DNA of 5,757 bases. Origin: Pseudomonadota bacterium. Its GTDB lineage: Bacteria > Pseudomonadota > Gammaproteobacteria > Burkholderiales > Burkholderiaceae_D. The notes under the pieces were generated by a model. It saw only the letters and a list, made by a program, of their open reading frames with translations. It searched no databases and was not told where the DNA came from. Location: assembly GCA_023389425.1 (NCBI GenBank), contig JAEWEK010000332.1, positions 1-5,757 of the forward strand, in the 5' to 3' direction. This document shows, piece by piece, positions 1 to 5,739 of this stretch. Positions within the stretch are counted from its first letter, which is position 1; each line of letters starts with the position of its first letter. Position numbers and translations under genes: made by a program.

Positions 1-505
1 TCATCAGCGCGTCCAGCGCGGAGAACGGCTCGTCCATGTACAGGATCTCCGGCTTCACCGCCAGCGCCCGCGCGATCTCGACCCGCTTCACCATCCCGCC
101 CGACAGTTCGCGCGGGTAGCTGTGCTCGAAACCTTCCAGCCCGACCAGCGCCGCGTAATGGTCGGCGCTGCGGATCCGCTCGTCCTCGGGCAGCCCGGCC
201 AGGCCGAACATCAGGTTCTCGCGCACCGTCAGCCATGGGAACACCGAACCGTGCTGCGAGATCACGACGCCCTTCGGCCCCGGCTTCGCCAGCGGCACGC
301 CGTCGACCAGCACCGCGCCGCCGCTCGGCTTGTCGAAGCCGGAAACGATTTTCATCAAGGTCGACTTGCCCGCGCCGGACGGCCCGACGATGGCGACGAA
401 CTCGCCGTCCTCGACTTCCAGGCTGACGCCGCCCAGCACCTCGAGCGCGGCGCGGCCGGTGGCGAAGCGGCGCGTCACATTGTCCAGCACGATCTTAGCG
501 GGCAT
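1..505 (-). CDS. NitT/TauT-type ABC transporter ATP-binding protein (C-terminus cut by window edge)
   Basis: This is the cytoplasmic ATPase that would power the permease encoded just upstream. The visible 168 residues begin MPAKIVLDNV and contain Walker A GPSGAGKST (residues 41-49), a Q-loop glutamine at 84 (VVISQHG), the ABC signature LSGGM (134-138), Walker B ILYMDE (154-159, catalytic Glu159) and the D-loop SALD (162-165). The H-loop and C-terminal part lie beyond the left edge; no stop codon is seen, so the gene is partial because of the window and not visibly broken. The motif style, including the PFSALDAL ending, fits the SsuB/TauB/NrtD class. The ATG at 505-503 overlaps the end of the permease gene by 11 nt and is preceded by a GAGGTG ribosome-binding site at 516-511, which supports this start. 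The ATPase identity is certain; the transported substrate is not readable from this protein. Confidence 0.95.
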   Translation of the reverse strand, partial: MPAKIVLDNVTRRFATGRAALEVLGGVSLEVEDGEFVAIVGPSGAGKSTLMKIVSGFDKPSGGAVLVDGVPLAKPGPKGVVISQHGSVFPWLTVRENLMFGLAGLPEDERIRSADHYAALVGLEGFEHSYPRELSGGMVKRVEIARALAVKPEILYMDEPFSALDALM

Positions 506-1244
506 AACGCCACCTCACCGCGGGAAGACGCTCGAGCTGGCGCATCAGCCAGTCGAGCAGGAGGCCGATCAGGCCGATGACGATCATGCCCGCCACCACC
601 AGGTCGTAGCGGTTGCCGGCATTGCGCGAATCGATGATGAGGTAGCCCAGGCCGGAGCGCGGCGCGATCATCTCGGCCGCCACCACCACCAGCCAGGCGA
701 TGCCCAGGCCGATGCGCATGCCGACCACCACTTCCGGCAGCACCGCCGGCACGATCACCTGGCGCAGCAGCACCGAACGCGGCACGCCGAAGTTGGCGGC
801 GGCGTCCAGGTAGCGCCGCTCGATCGCCTGCACGCCGGCGGAAGTCTGCACGATCATCGGGAACACCGAGGCCAGGAAGATCAGGAACACCGGCGAGGCG
901 TCGCCCACGCCGAACCACAGGATGGTGAGCGGGATCCAGGCGATCGGCGAAATCGGCCGCAGTATCTGGAACAGCGGGTTGAGCGCGCGCCAGGCGGCGG
1001 GCACGCGTCCCATCCACAGGCCGAGCGGCAGCGCGATCAGCGTGGCCAGCAGGAAGCCGGTCGCCACCCGCAGCAGCGACGCGGCGATGTGGCGCCACAG
1101 GCTGCCGTCCAGCGCCAGCTGCCACATGCCGGACACCACCCGGACCGGGTCCGGGAAGATGATGCTGCCCGAGAGCGCCACGGCGGCCCACCACAGGGCG
1201 ACCACCAGCGCGATCAGCAGCAGGGCCGGAAGCGCGCGCCTCAT
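495..1244 (-). CDS. NitT/TauT-type ABC transporter permease
   Basis: This 249-residue inner-membrane protein has the usual length and layout of SsuC/TauC/NrtB permeases (binding-protein-dependent transport inner-membrane component). A hydrophobic segment at about 5-25 is followed by a periplasmic stretch (GSIIFPDPVRV, 26-36), further membrane segments around 60-78, 100-135 and 172-195, and a last one at about 214-232. The cytoplasmic EAA loop that docks on the ATPase is clear: DAAANFGVP at 147-155 continuing to VPAVLP at 165-170. The start MRRALPALLL was chosen because its ATG (1244-1242) overlaps the TGA of the preceding gene as ATGA and has a GGTGGGG purine stretch 5 nt upstream (1256-1250). 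A longer in-frame reading to 1631 only extends into the other frame of the cupredoxin gene. The TAA at 497-495 lies inside the ATPase start region. The domain assignment is firm; substrate specificity is unknown. Confidence 0.95.
   Translation of the reverse strand: MRRALPALLLIALVVALWWAAVALSGSIIFPDPVRVVSGMWQLALDGSLWRHIAASLLRVATGFLLATLIALPLGLWMGRVPAAWRALNPLFQILRPISPIAWIPLTILWFGVGDASPVFLIFLASVFPMIVQTSAGVQAIERRYLDAAANFGVPRSVLLRQVIVPAVLPEVVVGMRIGLGIAWLVVVAAEMIAPRSGLGYLIIDSRNAGNRYDLVVAGMIVIGLIGLLLDWLMRQLERLPAVRWRYAR
511..516 (-). promoter_or_regulatory. Ribosome-binding site of the ATPase gene
   Basis: GAGGTG on the minus strand lies 5 nt before the ATG at 505 and inside the 3' end of the permease gene. 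It supports the chosen start and the 11-nt overlap between permease and ATPase. Confidence 0.65.
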
Positions 1245-1702
1245 GCCGGCCCCACCAGCGGCAGGTAGCGCAGCTCGTGCACCAGCTTTTGGGTGCGCCA
1301 GCGCAGCCGGTCCCAGCCCGGCACCGGCTCGGCCACCACGCGCACCAGCATCTGGCCGCTGGCGTGGGCGCTGCAGTTGAACGGGTAGTCGCCGGCCTGC
1401 TCGAACGGCAGGCGGAATTCCTGGCCCGGCATCACCAGCACCGGGCCGAATGCCTGCGGCACGCGGTCGCGGTTGCGCAGCAGGAGCACGTCCTGCACGC
1501 CCACCGTCAGCGTGACCAGCGCCGGCAGGATCTCGATCTGTTCGCCGCGCATGCGGCGCTCGTAGGTGCCGTCCGGGATCTCGAACAGCTGGTCGCGGGT
1601 GGCGTAGCGCAGCGGCGCGAACGCGCCCCACAGCAGCACCAGCAGCAGCGCGGCGGCGAAGCCGGCATGCGGCCGCCAGCGGCGCGGCAAGGAGCGGATC
1701 AT
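1241..1702 (-). CDS. Membrane-anchored cupredoxin-like protein
   Basis: This is a 153-residue protein with a basic N-terminus (RSLPRRWRPH), one hydrophobic segment at about 13-30 acting as a signal anchor, and a periplasmic domain of about 120 residues. The domain has cupredoxin features: a beta-rich pattern, a MPGQEF turn (91-96) and a C-terminal loop FNCSAHASGQM with Cys110, His113 and Met118. The C-x2-H-x4-M spacing equals that of the plastocyanin copper loop (from memory of that family). The N-terminal histidine ligand expected before this is not present: the aligned spot in DRVPQAFGP is Gln83, and no other histidine lies nearby. Copper binding may therefore be altered or lost. The protein could also be read as a degenerate relative of the COX2 periplasmic domain. 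The ATG at 1702-1700 overlaps the SCO stop as ATGA and has a strong AAGGAG site 5 nt upstream. A role in passing or sensing copper for the neighbouring SCO protein is inferred from context only. Confidence 0.8.
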   Translation of the reverse strand: MIRSLPRRWRPHAGFAAALLLVLLWGAFAPLRYATRDQLFEIPDGTYERRMRGEQIEILPALVTLTVGVQDVLLLRNRDRVPQAFGPVLVMPGQEFRLPFEQAGDYPFNCSAHASGQMLVRVVAEPVPGWDRLRWRTQKLVHELRYLPLVGPA

Positions 1703-2280
1703 GCCGGCTCCTTCAGCAAGGCGCGCGCGTCGTGGACCACGTCGGCGGCGGGCCGGCCGAAAGGCAGCAGCGCGCGCAGCATGCCCTTGCGGTCGATGAA
1801 GTAGAGGTAGGACGAATGCGCGATCACGTAATTGCCGGCGCCCGCCGGCTGCTTGTGCGCGCTGATGCCGTAGGCCCGCAGCACCGCGTCCACCTGGGCG
1901 CGGCTGCCGCTGAGGCCGGCGAAGCGCGGATCGAACTGGCGCACGTAGCTGCCCATGCGGGCGACGTCGTCGCGCTCGGGATCGACGCTGGCGAACACCA
2001 CCTGCACGCCGGACGCTTCGGCGCCCAGCTGCCGCATCGCCTGCGCCAGCATCGCCAGCGTGACCGGGCATACGGCATCGCAGTGGGTGTAGCCGAAGGC
2101 CAGCAGCACGACCTTGCCGCGGTAGTCCTCCAGCCTGAACGGCTGGCCCGCGCCGGTGGACAGGGCCAGCGGCGGCGCCGCGCGCGGCGGCGCGAACACG
2201 CCGGCCTTGAGCTGCGGCGCGGCCGCCGCCTGCCCCGCCAGCAGTGCTAACAGTAGAAACGATATGGTCAGTTTTCGCAT
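1699..2280 (-). CDS. SCO1/SenC-family copper chaperone (thioredoxin fold)
   Basis: SCO proteins are exported thioredoxin-fold proteins that bind copper and deliver it to, or keep reduced the cysteines of, copper centres such as CuA of cytochrome c oxidase. This 193-residue protein starts with a clear Sec signal peptide (MRKLTISFLLLALLAGQAAA, cleavage near 20-22). The core has RLEDYRGKVVLLAFGYTHC (49-67), the metal site Cys67-D-A-V-Cys71-Pro72 (the usual form is CPDVC), VFASVDPERD (95-104), and the third copper ligand His155 in VIAHSSYLYFIDRKG. All three expected ligands are present, so it should be metal-competent. The start follows the stop of the binding-protein gene after only 2 nt (TGA CC ATG). 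No clear ribosome-binding site is seen, so translation probably depends on coupling to the upstream gene. The end overlaps the next start as ATGA. Lying inside an ABC importer operon is unusual for an SCO gene. The target cuproprotein is not in the window. Confidence 0.93.
   Translation of the reverse strand: MRKLTISFLLLALLAGQAAAAPQLKAGVFAPPRAAPPLALSTGAGQPFRLEDYRGKVVLLAFGYTHCDAVCPVTLAMLAQAMRQLGAEASGVQVVFASVDPERDDVARMGSYVRQFDPRFAGLSGSRAQVDAVLRAYGISAHKQPAGAGNYVIAHSSYLYFIDRKGMLRALLPFGRPAADVVHDARALLKEPA
1708..1713 (-). promoter_or_regulatory. Ribosome-binding site of the cupredoxin-like gene
   Basis: AAGGAG on the minus strand lies 5 nt before the ATG at 1702, inside the last codons of the SCO gene. 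It is the best Shine-Dalgarno match in the operon and fixes the start of the 153-residue protein, so this gene can be initiated independently as well as by ATGA coupling. Confidence 0.8.
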
Positions 2281-2282
2281 GG

Positions 2283-3284
2283 TCAGAGTGCGATCGAAAC
2301 AGGCGACGCCGCGCGCACGAAACGCTCGTCGACGTAACGCTCGTACGCCACCGGGCGGCGCAGCGTGCCGGCCTGCAGCGACAGCTGCATCAGCTCGTCG
2401 AACTCGGCGCGGATCATGCGCAGGTCGCCATAGGTGACGCGGTCGTGCGGGTTGTCCATCACGAAGCGGATGATCTTCGGGTCCTGGTTGAAGTAGTCGC
2501 GGCGCGCGGCGATCTGTACCGCCTTCTCGCGGTTGGCCGGCGCGGCATCGAGCCAGCTGCCGGCCGCCTGCACGTGGTTGACCAGCTCCTGCACCAGCGC
2601 CGGCCGGGTGCGGATCAGGTCCTCGCGCACGGTCAGCACGCAGCAGATGTAGTTGCGCCACTGATCGCGCGTCAGGGCCAGCGGCCGCGCATATCCCGCA
2701 CGCTGGGCCGCCGCGCCGAACGGCTCGCCGGTACAGTAGGCATCGACCGCCCGCGCGTACAGCGCGGCCGGCATGTCGGGCGGCGCCATTTCGACGATCT
2801 CGATGTCGCGCACCTCCATGCGCTCGCGCGCCAGCATCTTGCGCAGGAACAGGTAGTCGACCGCGAAGCGGCTCGGGATCGCTACCCGCTTGCCCTTGAG
2901 GTCGGAAAAGCGGGTGATCGGCGCGTCGGTCCGCACCATGATGACGGCGCCGGAGCGGTGGCCGAGCGAGACGATCTTGACCGGGATGCCGCCGTCGGCC
3001 AGGTCCATCACCAGCGGCGCCAGCATGTAGGCGGCCTGGATGCGGCCGGTCATCAGCGATTCCTTCAGCTCGGCCCAGCCGCCGTATTTACTGAACGCGA
3101 AGCGCGCGCCGTGGGCCGCGGCCTCGCAGGTCACGGGCAGGGTCAGGTTGCAGGTCACCGGCAGGCCGCCGACCACCAGCTTGCCGGCCTGGGCCCATGC
3201 CGGCGCCATTCCCGCCAGCGGCAGCGCGGCCGTTGCCTGCAACAGCCGGCGACGGCGAATGGCGATGCGGGACGGGACAGTCAT
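2283..3284 (-). CDS. ABC transporter substrate-binding protein, NitT/TauT (NrtA/SsuA-like) class, Tat-type signal
   Basis: This is the first gene of the operon: a 333-residue periplasmic solute receptor that would hand its ligand to the permease. The N-terminus has a Tat-like signal (RRRRLLQATAALPLAG, 10-25, with cleavage near AWAQA, 29-33). The mature protein follows the NrtA/SsuA plan: VVGGLPVTCNLTLPV (37-51), MLAPLVMDL (87-95), VKIVSLGHRSGAVIMVR (102-118), DLKGKRVAIPSRF (128-140), APPDMPAAL (167-175), DAYCTGEPFG (181-190) and YICCVLTVRE (212-221). Five cysteines (45, 53, 184, 214, 215) remain after signal cleavage. Cys45 and Cys184 lie in segments that normally border the ligand cleft, which is unusual for a plain anion binder and might indicate metal or thiol chemistry (inference). 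The ATG at 3284-3282 is the only sensible start; no good Shine-Dalgarno precedes it. The ligand is unknown: nitrate, sulfonate, taurine and metal complexes all remain possible. Confidence 0.9.
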   Translation of the reverse strand: MTVPSRIAIRRRRLLQATAALPLAGMAPAWAQAGKLVVGGLPVTCNLTLPVTCEAAAHGARFAFSKYGGWAELKESLMTGRIQAAYMLAPLVMDLADGGIPVKIVSLGHRSGAVIMVRTDAPITRFSDLKGKRVAIPSRFAVDYLFLRKMLARERMEVRDIEIVEMAPPDMPAALYARAVDAYCTGEPFGAAAQRAGYARPLALTRDQWRNYICCVLTVREDLIRTRPALVQELVNHVQAAGSWLDAAPANREKAVQIAARRDYFNQDPKIIRFVMDNPHDRVTYGDLRMIRAEFDELMQLSLQAGTLRRPVAYERYVDERFVRAASPVSIAL

Positions 3285-3315
3285 CGGGAAAACCGGGCGT
3301 AGTCGAAGCTCAGGG

Positions 3316-3324
3316 ATTGTATCA
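3316..3324 (-). promoter_or_regulatory. Candidate extended -10 promoter element of the five-gene operon
   Basis: On the minus strand this reads TGATACAAT, a TACAAT hexamer (one mismatch from TATAAT) with the TGN extension. A -35 box at normal spacing is poor (CTGGAA-like), as is often tolerated with an extended -10. Transcription would begin near 3309-3310, leaving a leader of about 25 nt before the binding-protein ATG at 3284. Assigned by eye; no promoter scoring was run. Confidence 0.35.
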
Positions 3325-3406
3325 CTGCAACTGTCATTTCCAGCATCGGGGCACAGCCGTGCGCCTTCGCGGCCGAGAGTTGCGTATGCTTATTAGAACA
3401 TGCCGA

Positions 3407-3429
3407 CATCCCTGCCGGGTCCCGGGATG
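3407..3429. repeat. Short inverted repeat upstream of the kinase gene
   Basis: CATCCC (3407-3412) and GGGATG (3424-3429) are perfect 6-base arms around an 11-base centre that itself contains the palindrome TCCCGGGA overlapping the right arm. It lies 26 nt before the kinase ATG. It could be a protein-binding site or an RNA hairpin in the kinase leader, but arms this short and GC-rich can also arise by chance here. Confidence 0.3.
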
Positions 3430-3455
3430 GCCATGCTCGCTCTTACCGTTTACCC

Positions 3456-5714
3456 ATGCAGAGACCCCGTCCAAGCGCCCCCCATCGCACGCCGCCACCG
3501 GGCACCGGGTTCACGCCCCTGCTGCTGGCGGCGCTGGTTTTCGTGATCACCGCGCTGCTGTCGCTGGGCGCCTACAACAGCGCGCGGCATGTGGCGCGCA
3601 GCAACCTGCAAGGCTCGTTCGACTACCGGGCGCGCGACTCCCTCACGGCGCTGCTGCGCCGCATGGCGCTGTACGAGGAAGTGCTGCGCGGCGCCCAGGG
3701 CTTCGTGCGCGGATCGGTGGACGTCAGCCACAAGGACTTCGCCGACTACTTCGCCCTGCTGCGGCTGGACGAGACCTTCCCCGGCATCGAGGCGCTCGGC
3801 ATCGCCACCATCGTCGCCCCGAACCAGCTCGCCCGCCACGAGCAGGCCGTGCGGCGCGAAGGCTACGCCAGCTACACCGTCCATCCGCGCGGGCCGCGCC
3901 CGTTCTACACCGCGGTCAGCCACATCGAACCGTTCAACGGCCGCAACCTGCGCGCCTTTGGCTTCGACATGTTCAGCGAACCGGTGCGGCGCGCGGCGAT
4001 GGAGGCGGCGCGCGACAGCGGCCAGGCGGCCGTCACCGGCAAGGTGGTGCTGGTGCAGGAAGGAGGCCTGGACAGCCAGCCCGGCATCCTGATGTACCTG
4101 CCGGTGTACCGCACCGGCATGCCGGTGCGGACCGTCGGGCAGCGGCGCGCGGCCATCATCGGCTGGGTCTACTCGCCCTTCCGCATGAACGACCTGATGC
4201 GCGGGATGCTGGGCGAGCATTCCGGCGACGTCGAGCTGCGCATCTACGACGGCGCCCAGCCCGGCGCTGCCGACCTGCTCTACCTGTCGCCGCGCACGAC
4301 GCCGGGACGGCGGCCGCTGTTCCAGATGACGGAGCTGGTCCAGATGCGCGGGCGGCCGTGGACGGTGGTGGTCAGCTCGGCGCCGGCGCTGGAAGCGCAG
4401 CGCGACACCGTGCGCCCGCTGGTGATCGTCCTGACCGGGCTCGGCGTCGGCTTCCTGCTGGGCGTAGTGGTGTGGCTGCTGGCCAGCGAGCGCCGGCGCG
4501 CGGTCAAGCTGGCGCAGGAGATGACGCTCGAACTGCGCCAGTCGTATGCGCGCACCGAGGCCGAGCAGCGCCGCATGCGCGTGATCCTGCAGAACGCCTA
4601 CGACGCCTTCATCGCGATCGACCCCAAGGGCCGCGTCACCGACTGGAACATCAAGGCTACCCAGCTGTTCGGCTGGACCGAGCGCGAGGCGCTGGGGCGC
4701 GAGATCGCCGAGCTGGTGGTGCCGCCGGACCAGCGCGCACGCCACGCGAACGGCTTCCGCCGTTTCACCGACAGCGGCGGCGGTCCGGTGATGTCGGCGC
4801 CCACCGAGCTCACGGCCATGCGCAACGACGGCAGCCTGGTGCAGGTGGAAGTGGCGGTGGTGGCGCTGCCGACGCCGGAAGGCTTCGGCGCCAGCGCCTT
4901 CGTGCGCGACATCACGCCGCGCAAGCAAACCGAGGAGCGCGAGCGCCAGCGCCAGCAGCGGCTGGACGATACGCGCGAGGCGCTGCAGCGGGCGCAGAAG
5001 CTGGAAGCGGTCGGCAAGCTGACCGGCGGCGTCGCGCACGACTTCAACAACCTCTTGCACATCATCAGCGCCAACGTGCAGCTGTTGCTGCGTTCACCGG
5101 ACAAGCAGCAGCAGCGGCTGCAGGGCATCCTCGACGCGGTGGAGCGCGGCTCGAAGCTGTCGGCGCAGCTGCTGGCCTTCGCGCGGCGCCAGCCGCTGCA
5201 TCCGCAGGTGGTCGATGCCGGCCGCCTGATCGAGCGCATGGACAGCCTGCTGCACCGCGCCGCCGGCGAAGGGGTGGCGCTGCGCCACACGGTACAGCCT
5301 GGCCTGTGGAACACGCTGGTCGATCCGAACCAGCTCGAAAACGTGCTGCTGAACCTGGTCATCAATGCGCGCGACGCGATGGCGGGACGGGGCAGCATCA
5401 CGATCGCGCTGTCCAACCTGACGCTCGATGGGGACGCGCTGCCGGACCCGGAGATGGCGCCCGGGCAGTACGTGCTGGCGGCGGTATCGGATACCGGCGG
5501 CGGGATGCCGGCCGAGGTGATGGAGCGGGCCTTCGAGCCCTTCTTCACCACCAAGCCCGAGGGCAAGGGGACGGGGCTGGGGCTGTCGATGGCGCACGGC
5601 TTCGTCAAGCAGAGCGGCGGGCATATCCAGCTGGCCAGCGAGGTGGGACGGGGAACTACCGTGAGTATCTATTTGCCGCGCTGTTTGCGGGAGGAGCGGG
5701 TGGCGGCTTCGTGA
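3456..5714 (+). CDS. CHASE-PAS sensor histidine kinase
   Basis: This is a complete 752-residue inner-membrane sensor kinase. A proline-rich N-terminus leads to TM1 at about 19-39. A periplasmic CHASE domain spans about 75-310, with typical RPFYTAVSHIEP (148-159), FGFDMFSEPVRRAAM (168-182) and ARDSGQ (185-190). TM2 is at about 322-343. A signalling helix (344-372) precedes a PAS domain with PAC end (about 373-490). A charged coiled-coil (490-515) leads to the HisKA segment VGKLTGGVAHDFNNLL with phospho-acceptor His528. The ATPase domain carries the N box NLVINARDAM (633-642), G1 DTGGGM (679-684), FEPFFTTK (693-700) and G2 GKGTGLGLSM (703-712). All catalytic residues are present. There is no receiver domain after residue 745, so a separate response regulator is expected; none is in the window. 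CHASE domains sense small extracellular ligands, unknown here. The ATG at 3456 lacks a clear Shine-Dalgarno, but no in-frame start lies nearby upstream and later ones would cut into TM1. It is transcribed divergently from the ABC/SCO operon. Confidence 0.95.
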   Translation: MQRPRPSAPHRTPPPGTGFTPLLLAALVFVITALLSLGAYNSARHVARSNLQGSFDYRARDSLTALLRRMALYEEVLRGAQGFVRGSVDVSHKDFADYFALLRLDETFPGIEALGIATIVAPNQLARHEQAVRREGYASYTVHPRGPRPFYTAVSHIEPFNGRNLRAFGFDMFSEPVRRAAMEAARDSGQAAVTGKVVLVQEGGLDSQPGILMYLPVYRTGMPVRTVGQRRAAIIGWVYSPFRMNDLMRGMLGEHSGDVELRIYDGAQPGAADLLYLSPRTTPGRRPLFQMTELVQMRGRPWTVVVSSAPALEAQRDTVRPLVIVLTGLGVGFLLGVVVWLLASERRRAVKLAQEMTLELRQSYARTEAEQRRMRVILQNAYDAFIAIDPKGRVTDWNIKATQLFGWTEREALGREIAELVVPPDQRARHANGFRRFTDSGGGPVMSAPTELTAMRNDGSLVQVEVAVVALPTPEGFGASAFVRDITPRKQTEERERQRQQRLDDTREALQRAQKLEAVGKLTGGVAHDFNNLLHIISANVQLLLRSPDKQQQRLQGILDAVERGSKLSAQLLAFARRQPLHPQVVDAGRLIERMDSLLHRAAGEGVALRHTVQPGLWNTLVDPNQLENVLLNLVINARDAMAGRGSITIALSNLTLDGDALPDPEMAPGQYVLAAVSDTGGGMPAEVMERAFEPFFTTKPEGKGTGLGLSMAHGFVKQSGGHIQLASEVGRGTTVSIYLPRCLREERVAAS

Positions 5715-5739
5715 GTCTGTGTCGTCAAGCGAGATGGGG

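Larger units (their letters stand above)
3285..3455. other. Divergent intergenic region between the ABC/SCO operon and the kinase gene
   Basis: These 171 bases separate two divergent start codons and must hold the promoters for both sides unless one gene is read from further away. It contains a candidate extended -10 element for the minus-strand operon (3316-3324), an AT-rich patch around 3384-3401 that stands out in GC-rich surroundings, and a GC-rich inverted repeat at 3407-3429. No convincing -35/-10 pair was found for the plus-strand kinase gene, and no RNA gene or riboswitch is recognised. Confidence 0.8.

Noticed and set aside
330..1268. Open 312-codon plus-strand frame opposite the permease and ATPase genes
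   Set aside because: Extremely His/Asp/Arg-rich and contradicts clear Walker and EAA motifs on the minus strand.
1245..1631. N-terminal extension of the permease to an ATG at 1631 (378 residues)
   Set aside because: The extra 129 residues are another frame of the cupredoxin-like gene; the start at 1244 has an ATGA overlap and gives the usual family length.
1703..2071. N-terminal extension of the cupredoxin-like protein to an ATG at 2071 (276 residues)
   Set aside because: The extension is an out-of-frame reading of the SCO gene; the ATG at 1702 has a strong AAGGAG site and starts right before the membrane anchor.
2281..2661. N-terminal extension of the SCO protein to an ATG at 2661 (320 residues)
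   Set aside because: It would bury a clear Sec signal peptide in mid-protein and reads the receptor gene out of frame.
2244..3302. Open 352-codon plus-strand frame opposite the substrate-binding protein gene
   Set aside because: His/Arg/Gln-rich antisense product; the minus-strand receptor has a signal peptide and family motifs throughout.
3384..3401. AT-rich patch considered as the -10 region or an operator for the kinase gene
   Set aside because: TATGCT and TATTAG were tried as -10 boxes, but no -35 lies at suitable spacing, and the dyad symmetry of the patch is imperfect (ATGNT...ANCAT only).
3450..5060. Open 536-codon frame on the minus strand opposite the kinase gene
   Set aside because: It is rich in His, Arg, Gln and Ala, has no recognisable domain, and runs antisense to a kinase with every expected motif; long antisense frames are routine in GC-rich codons.
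4598..5608. Open 336-codon minus-strand frame opposite the kinase gene
   Set aside because: Ser/Arg-rich low-complexity product without domain features, fully inside the well-supported kinase gene.
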